A stretch of 64,000 nucleotides of DNA from NCBI RefSeq assembly GCF_023065955.2, contig NW_026622808.1:45768475-45832474 (forward strand). The letters run 5' to 3'. The stretch comes from Ursus arctos (taxonomy: Eukaryota; Chordata; Mammalia; Carnivora; Ursidae). The translations under genes and the position numbers were made by a program. The notes under the pieces are model-generated. The model did no database searches, was not told the origin of the DNA, and was given only the letters and a program-made list of their open reading frames with translations. Below are positions 45,985 to 57,895 of the stretch, piece after piece. Numbering within the stretch: the stretch's first letter is position 1; each line of letters starts with the position of its first letter.

Positions 45985-47787
45985 CCTAACAAAAAAAGAA
46001 CTTTTTTTCTTTTAATGCTAAATCTAAAGTTCTAAATAATTTCTTTTAAGCCTACTTTGAAAGTCCTAGTTCCAGTTTGTAAGGTGGCTCTAGATACTCA
46101 GGACTAGCTCGTGGCAGTTCTACAAAGTTGCTAACTCACCAGGTGTTCCTTGCTTACTTGTCATCCCAGAAGACCATACTTTTGCTATTGTCCAGGCTGT
46201 GGAGCCCGAGATGATTCCCACTAATATTTGCTTGAGACTTTTTGGGCTTCGAATCCTTGTTCCATTCCCTCTGATACCTCGTGGAATGAGACATTCAGAC
46301 CCTGGGGCTCAACTCATAACTACAAATGATTTATAAGTACTGGACTTCTAGCTTATATCCAAACCACTTTGAAACTGAAACCAAATCAGAAAGGAATACA
46401 ACGTGTGTAAACACAATGTCTCCATTTTGTGGAAGAGCACACTCAACATAGACATGTGTTACATATATATGCTAACATGGAATCTGATAATTTTTAGAGT
46501 ATTTTGAGATGTACTGGATTGTTATATGCCCCCTGAGCCTTGAAATTCTCCTGTCATACTTTGTTTCACACTTTCTGTTGTTGTGAGGGCAAGGAGCAAA
46601 TCGATCTCCCACTGTATCCCCTTGGTGGTATGTAACAGGTACTTAATAAATGTTTCTTAAATGAATGAGTTAACAATTGCCCCCAAATTATTTCTAGCTT
46701 TCAGAGCTGGTGTTTCTTTTAATTAATGAAAGTCATTCTTTCATACACAACACATACACACACACACATACACACACAGAGGAAACCCCTGGAATAATTG
46801 ACATAATCTCTGTATTTCATGGTATCATTATTCTTGAGAGGCAAGACTTGCTTTAATTAGAATCTTATCATGATTCCTTTTTTTCAGGAGTAGAAATTTT
46901 CAGAGCTAGGCTTTCCCTGATGGCTACTTCAGGATCGTGAGCGTGACAAGAAGAGACCAATGCTATGGCAGTTTCCATATCCTTTTTATATCCTGAAAAC
47001 AGGGTAATCATAATTACCTGCCTCAAAGGGATGGTGTGACAATGAATTGACCAATGAAAGTCTTGGCTTAGTGGCTGGCATAGTAAGCGATCTCTGTTCA
47101 AATCAGTGACCTCACTCTAACCCACGTGCTAGTTAGGAAGAGTGATTTCTGATTCAATTTGACAGAGAAGGGTACTGTCAACCTAGCACCCTTTTCCCTC
47201 CTAACCTCCTTCACCAAGTTATGAGCCTTTGTCCTACTGGGAAAGGAAAGAAATCATGTGCATGCTAATATTTCCTTGACTATTTCTTCTATGTTTATAC
47301 TTACTGTGAGTCCCCATGTCCTTTTAAAATTATTTTCATTTTTAAAAACAGCTTTACTATCCCTCATACTCTGCTTAAATTAGCAATTCTAGCATATAAA
47401 TCTAATCTAGCATTTTTCCCCCCACCCCTGGGCCCTTTGTTTTCCTGGCAGAACTTTTAAATAATCAAATCACAATTTTCCCTCTAAACATTAAAAAAAC
47501 CTGTTTTTATATGGCAAGCAATTTTTACACATGCAAAAAAGTAATTTCCTCAGCTGATGATGCTTAATGGCTTGTCGGTCCTAATGGTATTTATTATAAG
47601 AATGGCAAAACTTAACAATGGCTTTCTATTTCTAAGCACAATGAAGAATACTGTATTCAATCTTCCTGACAACCCAATGAAACAGGAGTGCCTTTAGCCC
47701 CACTTTTCAGGAGGAAATGAAGGCACAGAGAGGATACATAACTTACCCAAGGTTGCACAGCTAGTGAGTGGGGAGTCAAAGCCAGAT
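45985..47787. other. Upstream flank, no gene seen
   Basis: An L2-like 3' end near 46560-46680 ('ggtacttaataaatgtttct'), a CA run near 46745-46780 and an ancient repeat module near 47630-47770. No coding feature. Confidence 0.55.
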
Positions 47788-47924
47788 CTTTTTTCCTTTA
47801 AAAAATATATAAATTAATATATACATTTTTATTTTAAGTAGGCTCCACACCCAATGTGGGGCTTGAACGCACGACCCTGAGATCAGGAGTCACATGCTCC
47901 ACTGACTGAGCCCACCAGGTGCCC
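47788..47924 (-). mobile_element. CAN SINE, short variant, minus
   Basis: A short element reading 'gtaggctccacacccaatgt' to 'gagcccaccaggtgcccc'. Target-site duplication tcaaagccag at 47776-47785 and 47926-47935. Confidence 0.85.
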
Positions 47925-48068
47925 CTCAAAGCCAGGCTTTCTGATTTCAAGGTCAATACTCTTAAACCATGACATTATACCGACTGTCATATGTATTTAA
48001 ACTCTATTAAGCTTAATACAGGATACATTTTTATGCTCAGGAATATATTCTTAAAGAGTGAAAATCCT

Positions 48069-48263
48069 GGGGCACCTGGGTGGCACAGTCGTTACGCGTC
48101 TGCCTTCGGCTCAGGGCGTGATCCCAGGGTCCTGGGATCAAGCCCCACATCAGGCTCCTCTGCTGGGAGCCTGCTTCTTCCTCTCCCACTCCCCCTGCTT
48201 GTGTTCCCTCTCTCGCTGGCTGTCTCTGTCAAATAAATAAATAAAATCTTTTAAAAAAAAAAA
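48069..48263 (+). mobile_element. CAN SINE, young subfamily, plus
   Basis: Head 'ggggcacctgggtggcacag', '..ctgcttcttcctctcccact', and an AAATAAATAAATAAAATC tail. Perfect target-site duplication agagtgaaaatcct at 48055-48068 and 48264-48277. Confidence 0.96.
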
Positions 48264-48277
48264 AGAGTGAAAATCCT

Positions 48278-50164
48278 GACATTAGTAGAAATTCAGATAT
48301 CAGGCCAGCTGGGGAAGGAGGCCAATAGGAGGTTTGGTTTGGGGAATCAGAAATGATGGAATTCTGACCAGCAAGCCAAGTGGATACTGAGGAGGAAAAT
48401 ATCTTTCCAGGACCCTAAACCATTCACTCACCTAAATGTAAGACTGGCCCTTGACAACACTAGTGTTCTTCAGTGGTCTCATGGCCACGACCATTTTTAT
48501 AAACTCCCGTGGCCCTCAGTTCAGCCCAGCATCTTCATGTGGTTCAGGCTGCTCTGTGGTCCTTGCTATAAAAACAGCAGATGGCCAAGAGGCTTGCCTT
48601 GAAGTTATACAAGTAGTTCAGGATTTGAATTGCCCATGAGGAGCTCATGTGGGGGCCCAGTACAAAGAAGGTTCCCAAGAGCTTTTCAAAATATCTCAGC
48701 TACTGTGACCACCAATGACAAGGGAGAGAGGCTGGAGGCAGGGAAGAATACCTTCATATTCCAAATCAGTATGGAAAAATGTAAAAGTGTCGCATGTCCC
48801 AGCTTGACCTGGCAAGGAGATTATGTGACAGCAAATGAGTGCCAGTTCTAAGTGGAATATTCACCATGCACTATCTTTGTGTTAACTGGCACCAGTAACA
48901 CAAAATCAGTTGCTTCCTGAAATGTAAGCCTAACAATTAGTGCCTTGTCGAGTCCCTATCAGATGTTGGCAAAATAATTGGCTTTGCACTCCGCCCCAAC
49001 TCAAAAACAGGTGTGACAGTACATATCGGTGGCACTCATGGCAGGCAGACCTGGGATACACTTCAGCTCCTGCTGGGCTCTGTGCAAGAGGTACAGTTAC
49101 AAGAAGCGAGGGTTTGGAAGTAGAATTTTCTTTTGGGTAATCATGCCATCCATGGTGGTGGTGGTGTCCGAATTCTACTTCCAGTAGGCCACACAAATGC
49201 ACCCTTGTACATTTTTTAAATCACACTTCTTACAGCGGATCACTCAGTTCATTAATTCTGAATGCAAATCTGTACCTCACAGAAGTTGTATTTGCTGTAA
49301 GGTACCTTGTCTGACAAAACAGATCATGGCAGAGAAATGACTCCATGAGCAGTGATTTTGGTCCTTGGATGAAGGAGTGACAGAGGTCCTAAAAATTAAA
49401 AAAATATATATACAATTCAAGGCCGTCTCCTCCCCACTTTCCTGGTCAGGTGAAAAGGGAAGGCAGCCATCCAGAGATGGTAAATGAAATAGGGGACAAT
49501 TATTGAAGAGTAAAAAGAGCTGTGTGTGGCAGCACACACAGACATGTCCAAGATGCATTATTAAGCAAATAAGTTACAGAGTTGTTCATCTAATTGAGTC
49601 CTAGGGTAATAAAAACAAAATAAAATAGCAGCAATAAGATCGCAGCTTGTGCTAAGACAGGATATGCATAGGGAAAAATCTAGAAAGATGGATACACATC
49701 AAACCGTGACCATAGGACTGTGATCTCTGGGGCTGGGGATTATGGAAATCTTTTATTCTCTCTACATTTCTATGATACCCATTTCCATATTTTCAATAAT
49801 TTTCACAAGAAAATATAACTTTCTTTAATGAGAAAAAAATTTTAAAGTAAAAAGACAATATATAAAGAAAATATTAGGGTATCACCATCCTTAGGGAAAT
49901 TTTTCTCATAAATTATGCATAACTTCAGCTGTTTCATTATTTGAAAATAACTTTATATGTATTGTGCCTCTGTGAAAAACACCAGGAAGAGATTTATGAT
50001 AGGCAAGTCAGGCCTTTGAGAAGAGTTCAAGGGGAGCCTGTGACTTAGAAATATAAGCATTTGATATACAGTAACTGTGGGATTAAAATGTGAGTGCAGA
50101 GTAACAGCCAAGTAGCAGGAAAAAAAGTAAGAGCATCTTCAAGCCCTGACTATATAAACTGAGA
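48278..50164. other. Upstream flank, no gene seen
   Basis: Mostly unrecognised. An old L1-like 3' piece is probable at about 49560-49850 ('gaaatcttttattctctcta', 'cccatttccatattttcaat'). Confidence 0.45.
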
Positions 50165-50800
50165 GGACACTTGCTCATTCATTCAGCACATATTTATCGA
50201 ACATCTTCTATATACCATGCAATTTGCAGACAGCACTAGAGATCACAGTCTAGGGGAGGAAGACAAACACAGAATAAGTAAATAGGTGATCAGATATATA
50301 ATCAAACATTTTTCTACGTTTTGCAGAGGAGATTAAAAGGGTGACCGTGTAGGTGAATAGAACAGAGAAGACCTCTTTGAGAAGTGATAGGTAAACTGAA
50401 ACCTAGGGAATAAGAAAGAGCCAGCCCCCTAAAGAATGGGAAGAAAAATATTCCAGGCAGAGAGAGCAGCAGGGCAAGGTCTGGGATAGGAAAGATGTAG
50501 GAGTGTTTCAGAGCCTAAAGAAGCCCTTGTGGCTAGAGATCTGTGAACAGAGAGATGGTTTCAAGGACGCCAGAAGCCCGGTGATAGAGGGCCTTCAGGT
50601 GAGGGGTCTGCATTTCATTTTGGACACAAAGGAAGCCAGGGAAATGGTTTGGGTAGGGAGATTACTAGATAACTCTTGTTGTTTTGAAAAGACCCCTCTA
50701 GCTGCTGAGTGGAGGATGGAGCCGAGGAGGGGTATTGTGTTGTTCCCATGGCTTGAATTAGGGCGGTGTAGTGGAGTTGGCAGGACATACAAGCCGAGTA
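50165..50800 (+). mobile_element. Ancient LINE-like fossil (L2/CR1 type)
   Basis: 'tattccaggcagagagagca', 'agggcaaggtctgggatagg' and 'gacccctctagctgctgagt' recur in one family of mammalian-wide fossils. Same family as 35800-36480. Name uncertain. Confidence 0.5.
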
Positions 50801-50886
50801 TACTTTGAAGGTAGATTCGAAAGGACATGGTGAAGGCTGTTATAGCGGGGATGAGAGAGAGGGGGCATCAAGAATGAGCCACACAG

Positions 50887-51070
50887 GGGCGCCTGGGTGG
50901 CTCAGTTGGTTACGTGTCTGTCTCCGGCTCAGGTCATGATCCTGGAATTCCGGGACTGAGCCCCGCATGGCATCAGGCTCCCTGCTCAGGGGTGAGTCAG
51001 CTTCTTCCCCTGCTTCTCACCTTGCCTGTGCACTCTCTCAAATAAATAAATAAATAATCTTAAAAAAAAA
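50887..51070 (+). mobile_element. CAN SINE, plus
   Basis: Head 'ggggcgcctgggtggctcag' to an AAATAAATAAATAA tail and A-run. Target-site duplication not clear. Confidence 0.9.
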
Positions 51071-51089
51071 GAACCCCCCAGTTCCTATG

Positions 51090-51165
51090 CAGAAATTGCT
51101 ATCTTTTATATACACAAATAACAACCAGATAGAGAACATAAAAAAATAGAAGCCACACATACAAT

Positions 51166-51200
<35 letters not shown>

Positions 51201-52330
51201 CTGGGGAGAGAAATAGCAAGAAACCTGTGCTAAGTGAATAATATCTTTAGAAACACTAACAAAGTCTTCAGAGATGTGAGGAGATGGGAAGATACCCAAT
51301 TCTCAGGATGCCTGATCACCACAGAGGTGCCCCTTTTCCCTGAGACAGTTTACAAAATGCTCAGAACCCCAATACAAATATGTACGATTTGTTTCTGTTA
51401 TTTTTTGTTTGAGACAGATTAAGCCAAAGTATATTTGGGAAGAGCAGCTCAGAAAACTTTGAAAATGAAGAACAATGTATCTCCACATTGCTAGTATTAA
51501 TACCAGATACTAAGATAGAATATAAAATCTCAATAAATAAATAGTGTGACACTGGATTGTGAATTAAGAGAAAATTCAGTGGAAGAGTCAATAAGTGAAC
51601 TAGAAAAATGTAGAAACGAGATTTTAGAAAAATCCAGGAACAGCGTGAACAGTGAGAACTTAGTTTCCGAGAGAGATGACTTCTGAAACTTTCTGGGAAA
51701 ACATGGACCGTTCACAATACAGTGCTAGAATGACATGGTAGCCATGGGGTTTTGAAACTAACTAAAAATAATCTGTATATCTGTACCTCACACTTTAAAT
51801 ACGTGCTTGATCCATATCAAATGAATCAAGAGTTGAATACAAAAATTAAATCAAGACCGATTTAGAAGAAAAGAGGAGGAAATACTTTACGTCTGTGGCA
51901 TAAGGAAGGCTTCCTAGTTATGACTCAAAAATTCACAAGCCATATAAGAAAAAAATTTAAATGTTTAAGTTTGTTACAAAACAAGCAAAGACAAAGTCTG
52001 CATGAGAAGAAGCATCCTAATCAAAACCCAAAAGTCAAAGAAATGACAAACTGAGAAATTAGATTTTCAGCTCATCACACAAAGAGAGAGCTTTCCTTCG
52101 ATCCAGAAGAAAAATCTGCAAGGTATCAGTTGATAGCTCACGAGAAAGGAAATACAAATGATGTGGCCCTGTGAAAAGGTACTCTGTTTTACTCATAATA
52201 AGAAAAAATCAAATTAAAACTATGGCAATACTAGTTTTTTAGCTACTGGGCAAAATCCTCATAAATATAATCCATTACGGTACTTTTGTGTGTGTGCCTA
52301 TATATGCATGTAAAAAAAAATGGGGAAAAA
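51090..52330 (+). mobile_element. Old L1 fragments, sense
   Basis: Diverged sense L1 landmarks such as 'agagatgtgaggagatggga', 'gcttgatccatatcaaatga' and 'acaaacaagcaaag'-type A-rich stretches. Starts after an A-run of about 27 at 51171-51197. Confidence 0.5.
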
Positions 52331-52440
52331 TAACATATTTTTATTTGCTTATGTATTCTAAAGAAACTTGAATGGATACACAAGAAGCTAAGCACAGTGG
52401 TTACTGTGGGAGGAAGGCTGGGAATAGGACAGATGGGGGA

Positions 52441-52472
52441 TGTATTAGTCTGCTAGGGTTCTCCAGAGAAGA

Positions 52473-52523
<51 letters not shown>

Positions 52524-53072
52524 TATATTATATACATATATATTAATATTATATATACTACATATTAATATTTATATATCTATAAAGAGATTATAAGGAA
52601 TTTATTATAAGGATTTGGCTATGATTATGGAGGTTGCCAAGTCCCAATACCCACAGGGTGAGTCGGCAAGATGGAGACCCAGGAGAGCTGATGGGTTAGT
52701 TCTAGTCTAAGTCTAAAGGCCTGAGAACCAAGAGAGCCAATGGTTTAGTTCCACCAGAAGGCCAGCAGCCTCAAGACCCAGCAACAGCCTATGTTTCAGC
52801 TCGAGTCTGAAGGCAGGAAGAAGCAGATGTCCCACTTTGAAGGCAGTCAGGCAGGAAGAATTCTCTCACTTGAGGAAGGGTCAGCCTTTTTGTTCTATTC
52901 AGGCCTTCAACTGATTATATGAGGCCCACTCACCTTATATAGGGCAAGCTGCTTTACTCAGTGTACCAAGTTAAGCAATAATCGCATCCTAAAACACCCA
53001 GAATAATAATGCCTGATCAGATATCTGGGCACTCCATGGCCCAGTCAAAGTGACACATAAAATTAACCATCA
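52441..53072 (+). mobile_element. LTR-like mammalian repeat with internal TG microsatellite
   Basis: Starts TG ('tgtattagtctgctagggtt') and ends CA ('aaaattaaccatca'), as LTRs do. The family with this start and end is common in mammals; I cannot name it with certainty. A TG run of 48 bp and a TA-rich run (52474-52580) have expanded inside it. Confidence 0.55.
52474..52521 (+). repeat. (TG)n microsatellite
   Basis: TG run of 48 bp within the LTR-like element, followed by a degenerate TA-rich stretch. Confidence 0.97.
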
Positions 53073-53440
53073 TGGGCTACTAGAACAAAATACCACAGAC
53101 TTGAGTGGCTTGAACCACAGAATTGTATTTCCGCACAGTTTGGGAGGCTGGAAGTACGAGATCAAGGTGCTGGCAGGGTTGTTTTCTGGTGAGACCTCAC
53201 ACCTTGCTTGCAGATGGCTACCTTCTGGCTGGGTCCTCACCTGGCCTTTGCTGTACATTCATGCACTCCTGGAGTCTCTTCCTCTTCCTAGAAGGACACC
53301 TCTCTTAGTTGGATTAGGGCCCCACGCTTATCTCATTTGACCTTAATTGCCTCCTTAAAGGTTCTATCTTTATAGTCACATTGTGGGCTAGGGCTTCATC
53401 ATATGACTCGAGGGGCGGCACATTCAGTGTGTGGTGTGGA
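53073..53440 (+). mobile_element. Second LTR-like repeat, directly adjacent
   Basis: 'aacaaaataccacagacttg', 'gtttgggaggctggaagtac' and 'cttaattgcctccttaaagg' belong to another common mammalian family beginning mid-element. Name uncertain. Confidence 0.5.
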
Positions 53441-53589
53441 GTTGAGAGCATGGTGCATGCTGGAGGGGCACTCTAGTGGAATGTCACTTAGGCAGGTGGC
53501 ATTCAGGAATTTAGATTGAAGACGAGAAATGGCAATGTTTCTTCTACCTGTTTATAAAGTCAGGGAAATGCATGGGATCACCCAGGACA

Positions 53590-53769
53590 GTGGTTTTCAA
53601 AATTTATTTAACACGCTTTAGAATCATCTGCAAGGATATTACAGGGCTCTATCCCCAGTTTCTGATTCAGTAGTTCAGAGTTTAGACCCAAGAACTTAAC
53701 ATTTCTAACAAATCCAAGGGGTTGCTGGTACTACTGGCTGGAGTCCCCACAGGGAGAACCACTAGCCTA
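53590..53769 (+). mobile_element. MER5-type hAT fossil
   Basis: 'cagtggttttcaaaatttat', 'ccagtttctgattcagtagt' and the end 'gggagaaccactag' fit a MER5 element with terminal inverted repeats. Confidence 0.75.
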
Positions 53770-53909
53770 GGGCAATGATTCTCCATTCTAACCTCATACT
53801 GGTATCAGATGGAAAATCATGAGAAAAAACACAATTACCTGAGACCAGCCCACTGCAAGTCAATTAAGTGATAACCTCTGGGAAATGGGCCTAAGCACCG
53901 GTAAATTTC

Positions 53910-53963
53910 ATTTTATTTTATCTTGTTTTATTATTTTTTAAATTTTATTTATTTTTTGGGGGG
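53910..53963 (-). mobile_element. 54-bp SINE-tail insertion inside a MER5-like fossil
   Basis: An A/T-rich stretch ending ttttggggg sits between two copies of gcac.ggtaaattt at 53896-53909 and 53964-53977. It looks like a severely 5'-truncated retroposition of the SINE tail in minus orientation. Confidence 0.6.
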
Positions 53964-54094
53964 CACTGGTAAATTTTAAAAACTCCCCAGTTGATTCTGA
54001 TGTGCAGCCAGGGAAGAGAGCTTCTGACCAAGGAAAAGACCCTGGAGAAACAAGAGAAAGCCAAGAACAAAGACCTTAGGATGCTACCTCTTAC

Positions 54095-54338
54095 TTTTTT
54101 CAAAGATTTTTATTTATTTATTTTAGAGAGAGAGTGCAAGCACAAATGGGGGGGGCAGAGGAAGAGAGACAAGCAGACCCCTCACTGAACAGGGAGCCCA
54201 ATGCGGGCTTGATGCAAGGCTCCATTCAGGGCCTGATGCAGGGCTCAATCTGGGGCTCCATCCCAGTACCCTGAGATCATGACGGGAGCCGAAGGCTGAT
54301 GCTTAAGCGCTTAACTGACTGAGCCACCCAGGCGCACC
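54095..54338 (-). mobile_element. CAN SINE, long variant, minus
   Basis: The body is longer than usual (244 bp) because a 'gggcctgatgcagggctcaa'-type segment is repeated near 54205-54265. Target-site duplication agga.gctacct.tta at 54078-54094 and 54339-54355. Confidence 0.92.
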
Positions 54339-54503
54339 AGGACGCTACCTTTTAAATAATTCATAGGCAAGGAAGAACCAGCCTAGACATAGAGAGGTGA
54401 AGAGGTAAAAGGAAAACCTGGACCTCCCCTAGTGTTCTAGAAGGCAGTTACCAGCTGGCAGGCTCTGGGCTGGGTTCTGGCGATACAGACCCACACAGCC
54501 TTC

Positions 54504-54701
54504 GGGGCGCCTGGGGGGCTCAGCCGTTCATTAAGCATCTGCCTTCAGCTCAGGTCATGATCCCTGGGTCCTGGGATTGAGCCACATCGGGCTCCCTACT
54601 CTGCGGGAAGCCTGCTTCTCCCTCTCCCACTCCCCTTGTTTGTGTTCTCTCTCTCAATGTCTCTGTCAAATAATAAATAAAATCTTAAAAAAAAAAAAAA
54701 A
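54504..54701 (+). mobile_element. CAN SINE, plus
   Basis: Head 'ggggcgcctggggggctcag' to a 17-A tail. Target-site duplication agacc.acacagccttc at 54487-54503 and 54702-54718. Confidence 0.95.
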
Positions 54702-54759
54702 AGACCTACACAGCCTTCAAGGAGCTGCTTTGCAGTTAAGGACCAAGGCACTCTTTAAA

Positions 54760-55260
54760 GAAGCAATGACATGATCTAGTCCCTTCCTGATGCGTTCCCT
54801 GGAGAAATACTTGCTGACTTACATAAGAATGCATGCCTGGGATGTTCACGACAGCGTTGGTTGTAATACTGAGAAACGAGACCACGTGTCCTCAGCAGGA
54901 GAAAACGGGTACATGATAGAGAATGATATGTTCATATGCAGGCACATCGCAGCATGGTTCAAAGGAGTGAACCAGGTAGACATCAACTGACAAGATCTAA
55001 AAAATTGTTGTTGAAGGACAACAATCTGCAAGTTGCAGCATGACGTGTCTATCATTTATGTGAAGAACAGCTCACATATGTGTTTGTGCATAAGGACAGA
55101 AAAAGGTCTAGAAAGATGCACTCTAAATTCATACCTGTAGGAAAGGGAGAGGCCACACGTTTGAGAAAACATGTGAAGGGACTTGAGATTTATTTGTAAT
55201 GCTCTTAATATTTTTAATGCATGTATTTAATTACCATAATATTGGACTAAATTAATTTTT
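54760..55260 (+). mobile_element. Old L1 3'-region fragment, sense
   Basis: Diverged, with 'gggatgttcacgacagcgtt', 'gtacatgatagagaatgata' and 'ggaaagggagaggccacacg' in the order of old L1 3' ends. Confidence 0.5.
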
Positions 55261-55269
55261 AAAAGTCAT

Positions 55270-55986
55270 TTATGAATGTCAATAATTACTATCAAGTCTG
55301 AAGTTAATATATGCATACACTAGAATATTTGCCTTTCTGTGAGGTCTTGAAATAATAGTCCCTGGATCCCCTCCTGATGTCAGGGTTAATTAAAAATCTC
55401 CCGACCACAAGAAGTATTTTTCCCAATCCATTTCTTAAACGAGAAAAAAGCAGACACTATCGCTTAAAAGAAAAGCAAATGAAACAAAACATCATATGGC
55501 CATTACTCTCTATGAATTTTTCTGCAAAACAAGCGTGTTTGAAATAGCATTTCAAAGAAACAGACAGCTTCCTTCCCCAGAGTCTTGCCTGGCAGACATG
55601 TTACAATTATTCAGTCAAGGAGCTATGTTGGAATGCAGCTCTGAAAAGGCAACTGAGATTTTTACTTGCAAGGCTCTGACTCCTATACAGCAAATAAATG
55701 ATGCTAGGAGATCCCGCAGATGAACATGCAGAAATCTTTGGGTGCACACTTGAGCCTGACCATACCTGTGACCTTCTAGACAACTGGATACTTTGAGCTA
55801 TTGTGTTGTCTCCTTGGAAAGCAATGACTTTCAGCTCCTCTGATGTTCGTTTTCAGAGCCAGGACTTATGTAAGGTCCAGGAGAGCAAACGCCTCATCTG
55901 TATCATCGTCACTGTTTCTTCCCCAGTACCTCGCATGGTGCTTAACTGCAGTGGATGCTCAGTAAATATTTGTGGAACGAATGAAG

Positions 55987-56023
<37 letters not shown>

Positions 56024-56860
56024 AATATTAAAAATAAAATCATCCATGAATTCTATACAATGTTAAGCAGAAGAAACCAGACACAGAAAAGTGAATCCTA
56101 CATTTTCCATTTATATAATGTTAAAAAAAACAGGCAAAATTAATTGAGGGTGATAGAAAATGATGATGGGGGGACCGTGATTTTGAAGGGCACAATGGGG
56201 GGCTTCTGGGATGCTGGTCACGTTCTTTTACTTGATCGTAGTGGTGGTTACAGGGATCTGTTTCAAAGATTCATTAAGCTATATAATTATGACTTGCACA
56301 CTTTGCTCTTTGCATGTTATTTTTAAAAGTTTGCTTAAAATAAATGAAAGCAACTTTTTCAAAAAAAAATTCACCGGTAAATAAAGGCATGTTAACTGAG
56401 GTTTTGAAGTTTTAATCCTTGATGCAGTAGATGATTTCATCTCTGGAAAATTATTTTCCAATACTAAACATATTTGCATTTGGGATTTCTGAAGAGAAAA
56501 TGTGTAACATCACCTCCAGGGCTTAAAGGCTCAGCCCTCCCTGTTCTAAGGCATCCAGCTGGTGGCAAAACAGCTGTTGTGCGATTAGAAGCAGCTCTGC
56601 TATTGGGTTTTTAGCACCCATTCTTTTTCCTGCCCCTGCTCTTTTGAAATTTCTAACCCTTTTAACAGACGAGGGAGACTATTGAAAGAAAACCAGAAAC
56701 TTCAGAGATGTGCAATCTGGGAAAAATATGTGACATTTCCCGCCATTTAATAACCACCAGACTCACTACATTTTATATTTTTTTCTTTTCTTTTTCTCCC
56801 ATATTCCTTTTTCTTTTTTTTCCTTCTTGATAATAACAAAAACATTAAAAAAATCCTTGA
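55270..56860. other. Upstream flank, no gene seen
   Basis: A sense old L1-like 3' piece is probable at 56040-56350. The rest, including 56360-56860, shows nothing that I recognise. Confidence 0.45.
55988..56022 (+). repeat. (CA)n microsatellite
   Basis: Perfect CA run of 35 bp. Confidence 0.97.
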
Positions 56861-57500
56861 ACCCAGTAACCCGGAAATTGAACTTGCATACACACTTGTG
56901 CATGCACGAAGTGATAGATTTACAAGGTAATTCACAGATACATTGTGTGTAGTAGCAAAAGCCAAAAGGCAACCTAGATGTCCAGCAAAAGGGGACTTTT
57001 AAGTATGTGACATTCAACAACAGAAAAATAAGGGATCATAAGAAAGAATGAAAAGGCTGTCTGTGTTCAAGATATATAGATAAGCGCAAAGTACAGACTG
57101 TCTATTTATTTAAAGATTTTATTTATTTATTTGACAGACAGCGAGAAGGGGAACACAAGCAGAGGGAGTGGGAGAGGGAGAAGCAGGCTTCCTACTGAGC
57201 GGGGAGCCCAATGAGGGGCTCGATCCCAGGACCCTGGGATCATGACCTGAGCCGAAGGCAGACGCTTAACGACTGAGCCACCCAGGCACCCCACAGACCG
57301 TCTGTTTAAAAGACTACCATTATGAACATATAAGTTATTTCTGGAAGGATACACAAGAAACTTAATATGGGCTGCCCCCAGAGGGAGATGGTATACATAG
57401 GCGGGACAGAGACTTTCCCTGTACACCTTTTGGCTCCAGTGATATTTAGACTGTATTGTATGTTGTCTAATCAAAAGTAAATTTCTAAAAACATATAAAA
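56860..57500 (+). mobile_element. Old L1 3'-region fragment, sense, split by a SINE
   Basis: 'tgtgtagtagcaaaagccaa', 'gcaacctagatgtccagcaa' and 'gaaacttaatatgggctgcc' are L1-type. The SINE at 57109-57292 interrupts it. Confidence 0.65.
57109..57292 (-). mobile_element. CAN SINE, minus
   Basis: 'aaagattttatttatttatt' tail to 'gagccacccaggcacccc' head. Target-site duplication acaga.gtct.ttta at 57093-57108 and 57293-57308. Confidence 0.95.
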
Positions 57501-57703
57501 TAATACATTTGGCTGTAGTTATTAGAGAGAACCCTGATATCGCTAAGAATGTAGAACTGTGGCACAATCTTGTACCCTGGAGTTGGAAGCGGAAATTGGG
57601 TCACCTAAGAGGCAATTTGTCAACACATATCAAAAACTTCTGAATTTTTCTTTTGCCTCGCTATTTCTAGTTGTAGGGATTTATTTTTAAGAATACAACT
57701 GTA

Positions 57704-57895
57704 GGGCGCCTGGGTAGCGCAGTCGTTAAGCGTCTGCCTTCAGCTCAGGGCGTGATCCCGGCGTTATGGGATCGAGCCCCACATCAGGCTCCTCCGCTAT
57801 GAGCCTGCTTCTTCCTCTCCCACTCCCCCTGCTGTGTTCCCTCTCTCACTGGCTGTCTCTCTGTCAAATAAATAAATAAAATCTTTAAAAAAAAA
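57704..57895 (+). mobile_element. CAN SINE, young subfamily, plus
   Basis: Core 'gatcccggcgttatgggatc' with an AAATAAATAAATAAAATC tail. Perfect target-site duplication aagaatacaactgta at 57689-57703 and 57896-57910. Confidence 0.96.

Noticed and set aside
57127..57567. A 146-codon frame across the SINE at 57.1-57.3 kb
   Set aside because: It is the translation of a CAN SINE and flanking old L1, not a gene. The same applies to the open frames at 48.0, 54.6, 58.8 and 59.1 kb.
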